Shown: in pieces, positions 26,451-34,988 of the stretch | Layout of the letters: each line of letters begins with the position of its first letter | Numbering within the stretch: position 1 is the first letter of the stretch | Assembly: GCF_009917485.1 (NCBI RefSeq) | Contig: NZ_QZDT01000014.1 | Coordinates: 47,009-111,008 of the forward strand | DNA length: 64,000 nucleotides | DNA from: Parablautia muri | Lineage (GTDB): Bacteria; Bacillota; Clostridia; Lachnospirales; Lachnospiraceae | Reading direction: 5' to 3' | The notes under the pieces: model-generated | Database searches by the model: none | Told to the model about the DNA's origin: nothing | Seen by the model: only the letters and a program-made list of their open reading frames with translations | Translations under genes and position numbers: made by a program

Positions 26451-27605
26451 TTACTTAAGCAGAGCGCTTGAGATAACCATTCTCTGTACTTCACTTGTAC
26501 CTTCGTAAATCTCAGTGATCTTAGCATCACGCATCATACGCTCAACGTCATATTCTCTGATATAACCATATCCGCCATGAAGCTGAACAGCCTTGGTCGT
26601 CACTTCCATAGCAACCTCTGCCGCATACAATTTAGCCTGCGCTGCCTCGATAGAATAAACCTTCTGGGTTGCCTTAGCCATTGCTGCCTTGTAAACAAGA
26701 AGCTGCGCTGCCTGTACCTTGGTAGCCATGTCGGCAAGCTGGAACTGTGTATTCTGGAATGCGCCGATAGCCCTTCCAAACTGCTTTCTTTCTTTTACAT
26801 ATTCAATGGTTCTATCAAGGGCGCCCCCTGCAAGACCAAGAGCCTGTGCGGCGATACCGATACGTCCGCCGTCCAATGTATGCATAGCGATACCAAAGCC
26901 CTTGCCTTCCTGTCCCAAAAGGTTTGCCTTCGGGATACGGCAGTCTGTGAAAATCAATTCATAAGTGGATGAACCGCGGATACCCATCTTCTTTTCCTTT
27001 GTACCAAAGGTAAAGCCGGGTGTTCCTTTTTCTACGATAAATGCGGAAATCATTTTTTTGCTTCTGCCCTTTGCGTCCGTAACAACGTTTGTCACTGCAA
27101 AGATAACATAAACGTCCGCTTCTTTACCGTTTGTGATGAAGATTTTAGAACCGTTAAGTACCCACTCATCTCCATCCAAAACAGCCTTTGTCTGCTGTCC
27201 CTGGGCATCCGTACCAGCGCCGGGCTCAGTAAGACCGAAAGCGCCTAATTTCTCACCTTTTGCAAGGGGAACTAAGTATTTCTGCTTCTGCTCCTCGGTA
27301 CCATATGTCATAATCGGGTCGCAACAAAGGGAAGTATGTGCTGAAACAATAACGCCTGTTGTGCCGCAAACTTTAGAAAGTTCTTCCACACACATAGCAT
27401 ATGTAAGAGGATCGCAGCCCTGTCCGCCGTACTCCTTGGGTACAGGGATTCCAAGAAATCCTGCTTTAGCCATTTTCTCAACTGTTCCTCTGGGGAAAAC
27501 TTCTGTTTCATCCACTTCCTGTGCCAGAGGCTTTACTTCTTTTTCTGCAAACTCTTTGAAAAGAGTTCTTGCCATTTCATGTTGTTTGGTTAACATAAAA
27601 TCCAT
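26451..27605 (-). CDS. bcd: Butyryl-CoA dehydrogenase
   Basis: 384 residues from the ATG at 27605, which has GGAGG 9 bases upstream; the longer frame to 27698 lacks one. Reduces crotonyl-CoA to butyryl-CoA with electrons from EtfAB. FAD-containing acyl-CoA dehydrogenase motifs: FGLTEPGAGTDAQG, the substrate/FAD segment ITNGKEAD, QLHGGYGYIREYDVER and the catalytic glutamate in EIYEGTSEVQRMVIS. Position between hbd and etfB supports Bcd over a general short-chain dehydrogenase. The 235-base gap to hbd holds a GCCATAAGC/GCTTATGGC inverted repeat (27660-27718) and a 16-base tandem duplication. Confidence 0.95.
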   Translation of the reverse strand: MDFMLTKQHEMARTLFKEFAEKEVKPLAQEVDETEVFPRGTVEKMAKAGFLGIPVPKEYGGQGCDPLTYAMCVEELSKVCGTTGVIVSAHTSLCCDPIMTYGTEEQKQKYLVPLAKGEKLGAFGLTEPGAGTDAQGQQTKAVLDGDEWVLNGSKIFITNGKEADVYVIFAVTNVVTDAKGRSKKMISAFIVEKGTPGFTFGTKEKKMGIRGSSTYELIFTDCRIPKANLLGQEGKGFGIAMHTLDGGRIGIAAQALGLAGGALDRTIEYVKERKQFGRAIGAFQNTQFQLADMATKVQAAQLLVYKAAMAKATQKVYSIEAAQAKLYAAEVAMEVTTKAVQLHGGYGYIREYDVERMMRDAKITEIYEGTSEVQRMVISSALLK

Positions 27606-27813
27606 GATTTTAATTCCTCCATAAAAATATGTTTTCTTATCTAAATTTTTCAAAGAACCGCCATAAGCCAAGGTATGGAAAATTCGCACTGCCTCCATGC
27701 CGCCTCTCTGCTTATGGCAATTCCTGTTTTTCTACTGTCAGAAATTTGTTCCCTAAAAAACTTACTTCTCAAAACTTATATCTCAAAAACTTTACTTCTT
27801 AAGGAAAACTCGT

Positions 27814-27845
27814 TCTAAAGAAATTTATTTCTAAAGAAATTTATT
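27814..27845. repeat. 16-base tandem duplication at the hbd stop
   Basis: TCTAAAGAAATTTATT occurs twice in direct tandem (27814-27829 and 27830-27845). The second copy covers the hbd stop codon (27841-27843). The neighbouring bases also contain looser copies of the pattern. Confidence 0.85.
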
Positions 27846-28680
27846 TCTTATAGTCGTAGAAACCAACGCCTGTCTTCTTGCCAAGCTTTCCTGCGCGTAC
27901 CATCTTCCTAAGAAGCGGATGAGGACGATACTTAGGATCGCCAGTCTCATTTAACAATACTTCCATAATAGCAAGTACGATATCAAGACCAACCAAATCG
28001 CCTAAAGCAAGAGGTCCCATAGGATGGTTGGCGCCTAACTTCATAGCTTCGTCAATATCAGCTACGCTTGCTGTGCCGTCTGCATAAATGCCGATAGCTT
28101 CGTTGATCATAGGAATCAGTATTCTATTCACAACAAATCCGGGCGCTTCTTTAACCTGAACAGGTGTCTTGCCGATTTCTACGGCAATTGCCTTAATCTT
28201 TTCAACCATCTCATCCGGTGTGTTCTCTCCTGCAATCACCTCAACTAACTTCATTCTGTCAGCAGGGTTGAAGAAATGCATACCGATCATAGGCCTGTCA
28301 AGTCCTGCACCAATCTCTGTAATAGATAAAGAGGAAGTGTTGGATGCAAACATGCAGTCAGGTTTTACGATACCCATTAATTCCTTGAAGGTATCTTTCT
28401 TAATCTTCATATTTTCAGGAGCAACCTCTACAATCAGGTCGCAGTCCGTGCAGATATCTTTTAAACCACAGGTAATCTTAGCCATAATTCCATCAGCCTT
28501 CTCCTGTGTGATTTTTTCCTTGCTTACGAGGAAGTTCATGTTTTTCTGGATTCTTGCCTTTCCGCCTTCGGCAAATTCCATCTTGATATCGCAAAGGCAT
28601 ACTTCATATCCATCTGTCATTGCAAATGCCTGTGCAATTCCGGCACCCATGGTACCTGCCCCGATAATACCTACTTTCAT
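27841..28680 (-). CDS. hbd: 3-hydroxybutyryl-CoA dehydrogenase
   Basis: 279 residues from the ATG at 28680 (GGAGG 8 bases upstream; the TTG at 28686 is less likely). Oxidises or, in fermentation, reduces acetoacetyl-CoA to 3-hydroxybutyryl-CoA with NAD(P)H. The Rossmann loop [19 protein letters not shown] opens the protein. The catalytic histidine sits in [18 protein letters not shown] and the C-terminal domain has [21 protein letters not shown]. It has the length of the monofunctional bacterial enzyme. It lies between crt and bcd. Confidence 0.97.
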   Translation of the reverse strand: MKVGIIGAGTMGAGIAQAFAMTDGYEVCLCDIKMEFAEGGKARIQKNMNFLVSKEKITQEKADGIMAKITCGLKDICTDCDLIVEVAPENMKIKKDTFKELMGIVKPDCMFASNTSSLSITEIGAGLDRPMIGMHFFNPADRMKLVEVIAGENTPDEMVEKIKAIAVEIGKTPVQVKEAPGFVVNRILIPMINEAIGIYADGTASVADIDEAMKLGANHPMGPLALGDLVGLDIVLAIMEVLLNETGDPKYRPHPLLRKMVRAGKLGKKTGVGFYDYKK

Positions 28681-28825
28681 TTTCAAATCCTCCTAATTAT
28701 TTATTGGTTTTGTATTTATCACCGCCACCTGGCAATTGTTCTTTGCAACCGCCTTTTAGCAGTGTTAAAATCTGATCCTGTAACGGCTAAAGCCTTGTCA
28801 AACCGCACCCATCCTTACAGATTCA

Positions 28826-29611
28826 TTAACAGTTCTTGAAAGGCTCTTTCACCTTCTCTTTATTCTTGTCAAGGAAGAAAGCCATACCATACTTCTGATC
28901 CTCTGTCTCGAAGCAGTCTCCAAACAATTTTTCTTCAATTACAATTGCCTGGTCCATATCTACATCCAGACCATCGTTGATTGCCTTCTTGCAGTTGCGC
29001 ACTGCAATTGGAGCATTCTTTGCAATACCTGCTGCCATCTTCTCCGCTGCAGGCATCAATTCTTCCTGGGTGTAAACAGCGTTTACCAGACCAATTCTAA
29101 GGGCCTCATCCGCTTTGATATTTCTTGCCGTATAAATCATCTGCTTTGCCATGCCTGCGCCAACCAAACGGGCAAGTCTCTGGGTACCGCCAAATCCGGG
29201 AGTAATTCCCAGTCCTACCTCAGGCTGTCCAAATACCGCATTGTCAGAACAGATCCTAATATCACAGCTCATGGAAATCTCACAGCCGCCACCAAGTGCG
29301 AAACCGTTAATTGCCGCAATGACAGGAATCGGGAACGTCTCTAATTTACGGAATACGTCATTTCCCTTCTTTCCAAAAGCTTCACCCTCTGCCTTGGTAA
29401 GCGTGCTCATCTCTCCAATGTCCGCGCCAGCTACAAAAGATTTCTGTCCTGCGCCTGTTAAAATCAAACATCTTACTTCATCCAGATTCACCGCATCCAA
29501 AGTCTGGTTCAGTTCGTCAAGTACAGTTGAGTTTAAAGCGTTCAGCGCCTTCTCGCGGCTGATAGTAATGATGCCATAAGCGCCTTTCTGCTCATACACA
29601 ATAAATTCCAT
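28826..29611 (-). CDS. crt: Enoyl-CoA hydratase / crotonase
   Basis: 261 residues from the ATG at 29611; the GTG at 29617 is too close to the AAAGGAG. Dehydrates 3-hydroxybutyryl-CoA to crotonyl-CoA. The crotonase fold is shown by the oxyanion-hole segment VAGADIGEM, NGFALGGGCEISMSCD and the catalytic glutamates in the last of these and in GQPEVGLGITPGFGGTQRL. Second gene of the operon, separated from thlA by a 150-base gap that holds a strong hairpin. Confidence 0.97.
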   Translation of the reverse strand: MEFIVYEQKGAYGIITISREKALNALNSTVLDELNQTLDAVNLDEVRCLILTGAGQKSFVAGADIGEMSTLTKAEGEAFGKKGNDVFRKLETFPIPVIAAINGFALGGGCEISMSCDIRICSDNAVFGQPEVGLGITPGFGGTQRLARLVGAGMAKQMIYTARNIKADEALRIGLVNAVYTQEELMPAAEKMAAGIAKNAPIAVRNCKKAINDGLDVDMDQAIVIEEKLFGDCFETEDQKYGMAFFLDKNKEKVKEPFKNC

Positions 29612-29717
29612 ATCCACAGCTCCTTTTCAAATTAAATAGTATAAATCCAAACCCAAACCCATAAACCGCCTGTTCTTTTGCCGTTTAGGTTTTTAAACCA
29701 CCCAAAAAATCATAAAA

Positions 29718-29750
29718 CTTCTAAGGCGCTGCCATACACCGCCTTAGAAG
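29718..29750. terminator. Hairpin between thlA and crt
   Basis: CTTCTAAGGCG (29718-29728) and CGCCTTAGAAG (29740-29750) form a perfect 11-base stem. In the operon's direction it is followed by the T-rich TTTTATGATTTTTTG, so it may partly terminate or protect the thlA end of the mRNA. In the other direction a cleaner run of seven T follows two C. It lies 12 bases past the thlA stop. Confidence 0.6.
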
Positions 29751-29761
29751 CCTTTTTTTCA

Positions 29762-30946
29762 TTAATCTTCAATTTTAACTATGGTAGCGCATCCCATACC
29801 GCCGCCGATACATAAAGTTGCAAGGCCTGTTTTCGCTCCCTTAGCCTGCATCTCATGAAGCAGTGTAACTAAAATACGGCAGCCTGAAGCTCCAACCGGA
29901 TGACCAAGCGCAATAGCGCCGCCGTTCGGATTGAGCTGCTTGTCAACATCAATGCCAAGATCCTTGCCCACTGCTACAGACTGTGCTGCGAAAGCTTCGT
30001 TAGCCTCAATGATATCGAAGTCTTCAATCTTCATTCCGGTCTTAGCCATAACCTTCTTAGTAGCTGCCACAGGACCGATACCCATAACCTCAGGGCGAAC
30101 GCCTGCAAGCGCTCCGGCCACGAAAGTAGCCATTGGTTTAACACCTAATTCTTTTGCTTTTTCTTCGCTCATAACAACGATAGCAGCAGCGCCGTCATTG
30201 ATACCAGAAGCATTGCCAGCCGTAACGAATCCGCCCGGATTGATTGGACGAAGCTTTGCAAGGCCTTCAATTGTAGCGCCATGGCGAGGGCCTTCATCCA
30301 CCTTAAACTCTACCATCTCTTTTTTCTTCTTCACCATAACAGGTACAATTTCAGCGTCAAAAGCGCCTGCATTCTGAGCTGCCTCTGTCTTCTGCTGGCT
30401 CTTTAATGCGAACTCATCAATTTCTTCTCTTGTAAGTCCCCATTCTTCACAGATATTATCTGCTGTCTTAATCATATGATAATCGTTGAATGCATCCCAA
30501 AGAGCATCCTTGATCATGGTATCAACCAATACACCATTGTTCATTCTATATCCGAAACGTGCCTGAGGAACCGCATAAGGAGCCATGGACATATTTTCCA
30601 TACCGCCTGCAACAACTATATCAGCATCCCCTGCCATAATCATCTGTGCTGCCTGATTTACACAGTTAAGACCTGAACCACATACAACGTTCATGGTAAC
30701 CGCCGGTACCTCGATCGGCAAACCTGCCTTGATAGAAGCCTGACGGGCAACGTTCTGTCCCTGTCCTGCCTGAATAACACATCCCATATAAACCTGGTCT
30801 ACAGCTTCAGGTGCAACACCTGCTCTGTTTAAAGCTTCCTTAATTACGATTGCCCCCAGCTCTGCAGCAGGCACTGTGCTCAAAGAGCCCCCCATCGTGC
30901 CAATAGCGGTACGACACGCGCCGGCTAATACTACTTTTTTTGCCAT
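29762..30946 (-). CDS. thlA: Acetyl-CoA acetyltransferase (thiolase)
   Basis: 394 residues, the usual length. Condenses two acetyl-CoA to acetoacetyl-CoA, the first step to butyrate. Thiolase signatures: active-site Cys89 in [21 protein letters not shown], the histidine in LGHPVGASG, and the second cysteine in [10 protein letters not shown]. First gene of the thlA-crt-hbd-bcd-etfB-etfA operon, with a promoter at 31037-31065. ATG at 30946 with GGAGG upstream. The last step to butyrate (butyryl-CoA:acetate CoA-transferase or butyrate kinase) is not encoded here. Confidence 0.97.
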   Translation of the reverse strand: MAKKVVLAGACRTAIGTMGGSLSTVPAAELGAIVIKEALNRAGVAPEAVDQVYMGCVIQAGQGQNVARQASIKAGLPIEVPAVTMNVVCGSGLNCVNQAAQMIMAGDADIVVAGGMENMSMAPYAVPQARFGYRMNNGVLVDTMIKDALWDAFNDYHMIKTADNICEEWGLTREEIDEFALKSQQKTEAAQNAGAFDAEIVPVMVKKKKEMVEFKVDEGPRHGATIEGLAKLRPINPGGFVTAGNASGINDGAAAIVVMSEEKAKELGVKPMATFVAGALAGVRPEVMGIGPVAATKKVMAKTGMKIEDFDIIEANEAFAAQSVAVGKDLGIDVDKQLNPNGGAIALGHPVGASGCRILVTLLHEMQAKGAKTGLATLCIGGGMGCATIVKIED

Positions 30947-31036
30947 GTTCTCTCTCCTCCGTTTGATTAAAAGCTAAAATTACCTTAATTACATCGCCGC
31001 AATGATTGTTAATTTTTTATCATTACTAACGCACAT

Positions 31037-31065
31037 ATTATACCATAAAGCCTTTCCTTTTGCAA
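31037..31065 (-). promoter_or_regulatory. Promoter of the butyrate operon
   Basis: Minus-strand TTGCAA (31060-31065) and TATAAT (31037-31042) with a 17-base spacer, about 90 bases upstream of the thlA start. Confidence 0.75.
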
Positions 31066-31141
31066 TGATATTCTTCCCGCCTTCTCATGGTCCGTGGTCG
31101 TTTTGATTCCTTTTTACGAACCAGAAATGCGCGCGGGCTGT

Positions 31142-32197
31142 TTAACCTGTAATATCTACCGCATGCATATAAGCGTCCGAACCCCGGGCGCAGGTCACCG
31201 AAACCTTCCTGCCCTCTATCAGGACCTTTAATCCCACAACGCTCCTTACATTATCCAGCTTAAGCTCCATCTGCCCCTGCTGGGTATCCAAATATAATTT
31301 ATTTTCGTTTGATTTACTCCCCACAGTCCCCTTGACCGTAGTTAAGGATGTGGTGTCAACTCCCGCTGCCTGGACGCTTTCCTTACTTGCCACAATGGTT
31401 GCCGCATGCATGTAGGCGTCCGAACCATGGTAAACATAAACCGTCACGGTTCTGCCGGCGGTAAGAATCATGCCGCTTCTGGAATCTGTGTTCTCGTCAA
31501 TTACAATCTCCATCTCTCCTTCCTTAGTGGAAAGATATAATAGACTTTCCTTTGTTTTATCCGATACGGTACCGGAAACCGCCGTTGTGGCTGTGGTGAC
31601 AATAGACTTTGGCGCGGGCGTAAAAGAAGAAGAAGCGCTCCCGCCTCCGGATACGATTCCATCGTAAATAGAAACTGCGTGCATATAAGCGTCCGAACCC
31701 CGGGCACATGAAACAGTGTATTTATTTCCCACCACAAGCACAACACATCCGCTCATGTTTGTATTGGGATCAAGTTTGATCTGCATTTCTCCCTGGGCAG
31801 TATTTATGTAGAGAATATCTTCCTGGCTTTTATCGCTCAATGTCCCAGAGATAGTAGATGTTGAGGATGAATCAACGGACGCCGCAGTTTTCTGCACCCC
31901 GCTGGCAATTTTGACCGCATGGAGATATCCGTCCGAACCGTGGGATACCGTCACATTAACTTTCTTATCCGGGAGGAGCACTTTACAGCCACTTGTATCC
32001 GTTCCACTGTCTATCTTAATTTCCATTTTTCCTTCTTTGGTGGAAAGCAGCAGCAATTCGGAGGTTGTCCCCGACATAACCGTTCCCCCTACCGTCACTT
32101 CCTCCGCCTGCACCATAAGTCTGTTGCCTGGAATCATGACCAGTGCAAATATCAGGCAAAATGCAATACATAATTTTGCAGTTCCACGTGTCCTCAT
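31142..32197 (-). CDS. Secreted protein of four ~67-residue repeats
   Basis: 351 residues from the ATG at 32197 (GGAGG 8 bases upstream). The frame continues up to 32248, where it joins the 90-nt leader repeat. A signal peptide (hydrophobic CIAFCLIFALVMIPG, ending near VQA) is followed by four similar units. Each has the order [GT-V-G-SDK-x-LYL-STKEGEMEIKID-T-SG-VLL-GR-VTV], ending in a nearly invariant (H/R)GSDAYMHAV. Two of the units carry SGC and two do not. Units are separated by Ser/Thr/Ala-rich linkers. The small beta-strand pattern suggests an OB- or SH3-like domain, perhaps ligand-binding. I do not recognise the family and assign no function. Confidence 0.8.
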   Translation of the reverse strand: MRTRGTAKLCIAFCLIFALVMIPGNRLMVQAEEVTVGGTVMSGTTSELLLLSTKEGKMEIKIDSGTDTSGCKVLLPDKKVNVTVSHGSDGYLHAVKIASGVQKTAASVDSSSTSTISGTLSDKSQEDILYINTAQGEMQIKLDPNTNMSGCVVLVVGNKYTVSCARGSDAYMHAVSIYDGIVSGGGSASSSFTPAPKSIVTTATTAVSGTVSDKTKESLLYLSTKEGEMEIVIDENTDSRSGMILTAGRTVTVYVYHGSDAYMHAATIVASKESVQAAGVDTTSLTTVKGTVGSKSNENKLYLDTQQGQMELKLDNVRSVVGLKVLIEGRKVSVTCARGSDAYMHAVDITG

Positions 32198-32233
32198 ATC
32201 TATGCCTCCATCTTTTTCTATTTTTTCTTCTAT

Positions 32234-32323
32234 CATTTTTATAACCATGCTCCTTTCTCAACGTGCGAATTTGTGTGTTCAAGTACAAATTTGCGGTTGA
32301 AAGAATGCAATTTGCCAAACCTT
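32234..32323 (-). repeat. 90-nt leader repeat, copy B
   Basis: Minus-strand copy, aligned without gaps to copy A (77/90) and copy C (75/90 by hand count). It ends on ATGGTTATAAAAATG, in frame with the four-repeat protein. That gene has a better ribosome site and start 36-51 bases further on, so this copy would encode a 17-residue extension if used. Confidence 0.9.
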
Positions 32324-32512
32324 ATTGCCTTAAAATTTATTAAGGCTCAAATAACGGATGCCGCAATTCAAAGGACAACTTTATATGAACAATAACAGCA
32401 AACGCTGTCACAATCCCAACATATACCCAGCCCTTATCAGACGCCCACATTATGCAAATTCATCATATAATAATCAGCATTTAATGACAATATACTTTAA
32501 TAAAATTTTAAT

Positions 32513-32562
32513 AAAAAAATATCTTTGCCGATGTAAAATTTATTTTCACTTCGGCAAAGATA
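32513..32562 (-). terminator. Intrinsic terminator after the frameshifted HTH gene
   Basis: TATCTTTGCCGA (32520-32531) and TCGGCAAAGATA (32551-32562) form a 12-base stem. On the minus strand seven T residues follow. It lies 170 bases past the 34-residue small gene. Confidence 0.85.
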
Positions 32563-32730
32563 TATGTCAATCACCGTAGACCTTCTCCGCGCATTCCGAA
32601 CATATCATACCATCCGGGCATTTCCCTTTCTACAAAGCAAACAGGTAAATCCACTGTTTTCTCCTTTTGTCAAAACCCGCACTCTGTTTTGAAATACTTC
32701 CCCTAATTTACTTTTAAAAGGTTTTTCCTT
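32563..32730 (-). pseudogene. Possible zinc-ribbon remnant
   Basis: Minus strand, between the 34-residue frame and the terminator. If one base is skipped near 32622 the translation reads TCLLCRKGK then CPDGMICSECAEKVYGD, a CxxC...CxxxxCxxC pattern like a zinc ribbon. In one frame it is broken by stops. I take it as a decayed C-terminal fragment; weak evidence. Confidence 0.3.
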
Positions 32731-32835
32731 TTAAATATAAGCGTATATTTCCCTTGCGTCTTCCGCATTCCTTAAGTTATATGCTTGATTGATTTTCAGC
32801 ATTAATATAATGTCTCTTTTCTTATCTGCCTCCAT
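32731..32835 (-). CDS. Small 34-residue protein
   Basis: Reads MEADKKRDIILMLKINQAY... and ends IYAYI. It is highly charged and helical by pattern, with AGGGGA 8 bases upstream of the ATG at 32835 and 27 bases after the HTH gene stop. The composition looks coding, but the frame could equally be the front of a longer gene that is now broken (see the zinc-ribbon-like remnant downstream). No function assigned. Confidence 0.4.
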   Translation of the reverse strand: MEADKKRDIILMLKINQAYNLRNAEDAREIYAYI

Positions 32836-32862
32836 ATACTTTCCCCTGCCATATCGTGATTA

Positions 32863-33304
32863 CTAAAGAACTCTCTCATTCAAATCATATAAAATCTCAT
32901 TTACCTCCATTACGGTAAGATGATGTAAAAATCCATAGATCAGAACCGCATCTCTCTGGCTTCTCGGGTCCAGCCAGGCCACCGATGCAATGCGTAGCAG
33001 CTTCTGTGCCTCGTCCAGGCTGCACTTCATTCCAAGGGCAAGCGCTATCAGGATATCCTTGCTTGCCTTTCTCTGGTTTTTAAATACTTTATATATGTAA
33101 TCTCCCTGCTGGGATTCTTTCATCACATCCACAATCTTCATCTGCTTTTCTTCCATCAGCTGATGCAAATATTCCTCTGGTGTCAGGGATTGCAGTTCCT
33201 TTTCATTTTCTGTTAAATAAACCTCAATACGCTTCGTGTTTTGTATCAATGACAGTAATTCTTCCGTACTTTTTTACATTATTCCTTTTATCTTTTAAAT
33301 CCAT
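32863..33304 (-). pseudogene. HTH (XRE-like) regulator with an A6 frameshift near the start
   Basis: The intact part (128 residues from a TTG at 33249) is an all-helical protein with TPEEYLHQLMEEKQMKIVDV, a helix-turn-helix-like middle (KVFKNQRKASKDILIALALGMKCSLDEAQKLLRIA) and a C-terminal helix pair. The best ribosome site (GGAGG, 33313-33317) lies 8 bases before the ATG at 33304. That frame reads MDLKDKRNNVKK and then leaves the HTH frame at a run of six A. With five A it would read straight into STEELLSLIQN. So this is either a one-base insertion (pseudogene) or slippage. Proteins of this kind are often encoded next to protein kinases, and a kinase fragment lies at 34082. Confidence 0.65.
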
Positions 33305-33335
33305 GTACTTTTCCTCCGTAACCTATTTTCTTTCG

Positions 33336-33365
33336 GAAACAAACGCACCTTTGAAAGCCATTATA
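33336..33365 (-). repeat. Leader repeat family 2, copy near the HTH gene
   Basis: Minus strand GGCTTTCAAAGGTGCGTTTGTTTC resembles the elements at 35867-35902 and 37248-37354. It lies about 30 bases upstream of the ATG at 33304. Confidence 0.5.
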
Positions 33366-33693
33366 CCTTAAAAGCACATATTTTGTATTGGACTGGTAGT
33401 CCAAAATCATAGATTTTATCACCGACCATCTGTCAGAATCCTTTTGTAAAGGTTCTGTCTGCTCCATATCGGGCTTGTATTGCCTTCCCTGATAAGAAAG
33501 AAAACTGTCTATATCCTTACAACACAAAATAAGGGCTTGGGGCGTGTCGCTGTGGGTATTCTGAAAAGCAGAAAAGCCGCCCTTGCAAGGTTTACCGATT
33601 TCAAATCGGGCAATTACCACCGGGACTACCCCATAATTTCAGGATGGACGAATATTAGCGGCGCATCCTGCTGCCATCCTGAAAGATTTTGAA

Positions 33694-33825
33694 ATGGAAT
33701 CTGCTGCGGAAAACGCTTTTGTCAATATGGTACTGGTGGACATGACCGAATACGCAAGGCAGCACAGTGACAAGGCAGTAAAAAAGACTTTAAGCATCCC
33801 CATGTGGCTGAATACTCTTTGTGAC
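33694..33825 (+). pseudogene. HicB-type antitoxin remnant
   Basis: The frame contains NAFVNMVLVDMTEYARQ followed by DKAVKKTLSIPMWLNTL, which is the C-terminal region of HicB antitoxins (KAVKKTLTIPxWLN is a hallmark of the ribbon-helix-helix end). The expected N-terminal RNase H-like half is missing upstream. The frame then runs through a REP-like element at 33851-33879, so the true C-terminus is lost. No hicA toxin is seen next to it. Confidence 0.6.
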
Positions 33826-33850
33826 TGTATGTTAAAAGGTTATGGGTCAG

Positions 33851-33879
33851 TGGCCGCTTGGCTCATTGCTTGCGGAAAT
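33851..33879 (-). repeat. REP-like element, copy 2
   Basis: TGGCCGCTTGGCTCATTGCT then TGCGGAAAT. It truncates the HicB remnant. See 12841-12870 and 34959-34988 for other copies. Confidence 0.7.
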
Positions 33880-34006
33880 AAATTTGCGCTTACGATATGT
33901 ACTTCGTGCCTATTCAATTGGTGTGCTATTTTGGAAACATGGAGGACGAGTGAAAGAATTTGACGAAACTTTCACAATTTGTTTGTGCCTTCGAAAGGAA
34001 TGGTGA

Positions 34007-34096
34007 AAGGTTAAAAGAATTGTATTCTTTCAACCGCAAATTTGTGCTCGAGCGCACAAATTCACATGTTAAGAAAAGAGCATGGTTACAAAAATG
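34007..34096 (+). repeat. 90-nt leader repeat, copy C
   Basis: Plus-strand copy, 79/90 identical to copy A and 75/90 to copy B by hand count, without gaps. Both hairpins are present (GGTTAAAAG/CTTTCAACC with a G-U pair, and AATTTGTGC/GCACAAATT). The element ends on the ATG at 34094-34096 of the kinase fragment, with the first ATG at 34082. Confidence 0.9.
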
Positions 34097-34396
34097 CAAG
34101 TCGTTTCTCGAAAGGAACTGGAAAAAAATTACCGGATGGTTAAGCTGCTTCGGGACACTCCCGGATACAAAATCGAATTGGTTGAACGAATTAGTGATAA
34201 AACCAAATTAATAAAAAGAACCTATTTTGAGGATAAACGGGAGATTTTTTCCCTGCTTATGAAGGCGGACATTCCATATGTTATCCACTTAAAAGTAATG
34301 CTTTTTGACACGGACACCATCATACTGGAAGAATATATCGAAGGGCAGACTCAAAGATTTTCACCGGACAGGAAACCGCCCCCTTTTTGCTATTAA
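34082..34396 (+). pseudogene. Truncated protein kinase (N-lobe only)
   Basis: About 90 residues resemble the N-lobe of small eukaryotic-type Ser/Thr kinases found in Firmicutes: YRMVKLLRDTPGYKIELVE, KLIKRTYFEDKREIFSLL with the likely ATP-site Lys, IPYVIHLKVMLFDTDTIILEEYIEG (hinge). The frame then leaves the family at about 34346 and ends in RKPPPFCY; the catalytic loop (HRD, DFG) is absent, so it cannot be an active kinase. The start lies in the 90-nt leader repeat. A deletion has probably joined it to the sequence of the next fragment. Confidence 0.65.
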
Positions 34397-34439
34397 GCGA
34401 AGGCCAACAGATAACAGATTCCGCCCCCCCCTGAAAGGT

Positions 34440-34871
34440 CAGCCTGATTCTGTTCGGATACAGGCATCGCTTTCATCGGATGGACTTTCCCTGACAGATA
34501 CTTTAAATAACAGCCTCGATTTTCTTTTGTCCAACCGTTATCCCGTAACAGAATCTTATCCTGAAACCTCCCTCTATGCCGAGCTTCTCTTATATGATAT
34601 TGATTCCGATGGACAGGATGAAATCTGGATTGCCATAAACGACCGCTGTTATCTTACCCTGCGCAATCATTATGTGGTCTACAACCAGAATTATGTAGCC
34701 GACTGGTGTATTTATTGCGATGAAAGCGGAAACTTTCAGCTTGCTGAAGGCCAGCTTTTTACTGAGCTCGGAAATTTAGAGATTGACCAGGTTATTTCCG
34801 GAGGCATCTGGATTGAGCAAACGTTCGAAGCTTATCTCCTTAAAGATGGTGCCCTGACATACCTTCCCTAA
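34440..34871 (+). pseudogene. C-terminal fragment of a secreted/calcium-binding-like protein
   Basis: About 140 residues with AELLLYDIDSDGQDEIWIAI, a DxDxDGxxE pattern like FG-GAP/dockerin-type calcium loops, followed by a beta-rich C-terminus (YVADWCIYCDESGNFQLAEG). It has no own start codon or ribosome site that I can see and is out of frame with the kinase fragment upstream. Read as an orphan 3' end left by a deletion. Function unknown. Confidence 0.5.
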
Positions 34872-34958
34872 TAAGCTGCCACTGTTTTGGAATGGGTAAT
34901 CCCCGGGCGTTCTATTTCTCGCATACCATTTTGAGTGTTATTTTATAATGTTCGTTTT

Positions 34959-34988
34959 GCAGCCGCTTAGCTCATTGCTCGCGAAAAT
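34959..34988 (-). repeat. REP-like element, copy 3, overlapping the hflC stop
   Basis: GCAGCCGCTTAGCTCATTGC then TCGCGAAAAT. Read on the minus strand it supplies the last codons and the TGA stop of hflC (34972-34974). Confidence 0.7.

Noticed and set aside
27606..27698. N-terminal extension of bcd
   Set aside because: The ATG at 27605 has GGAGG at the right distance and gives the usual length; the extension does not resemble the family.
30476..30676. Plus-strand frame inside thlA
   Set aside because: A shadow of the conserved thiolase coding sequence on the other strand.
33288..33620. 110-residue minus-strand frame across the promoter region of the HTH gene
   Set aside because: It overlaps the HTH gene start in another frame, has no ribosome site and matches no family pattern.
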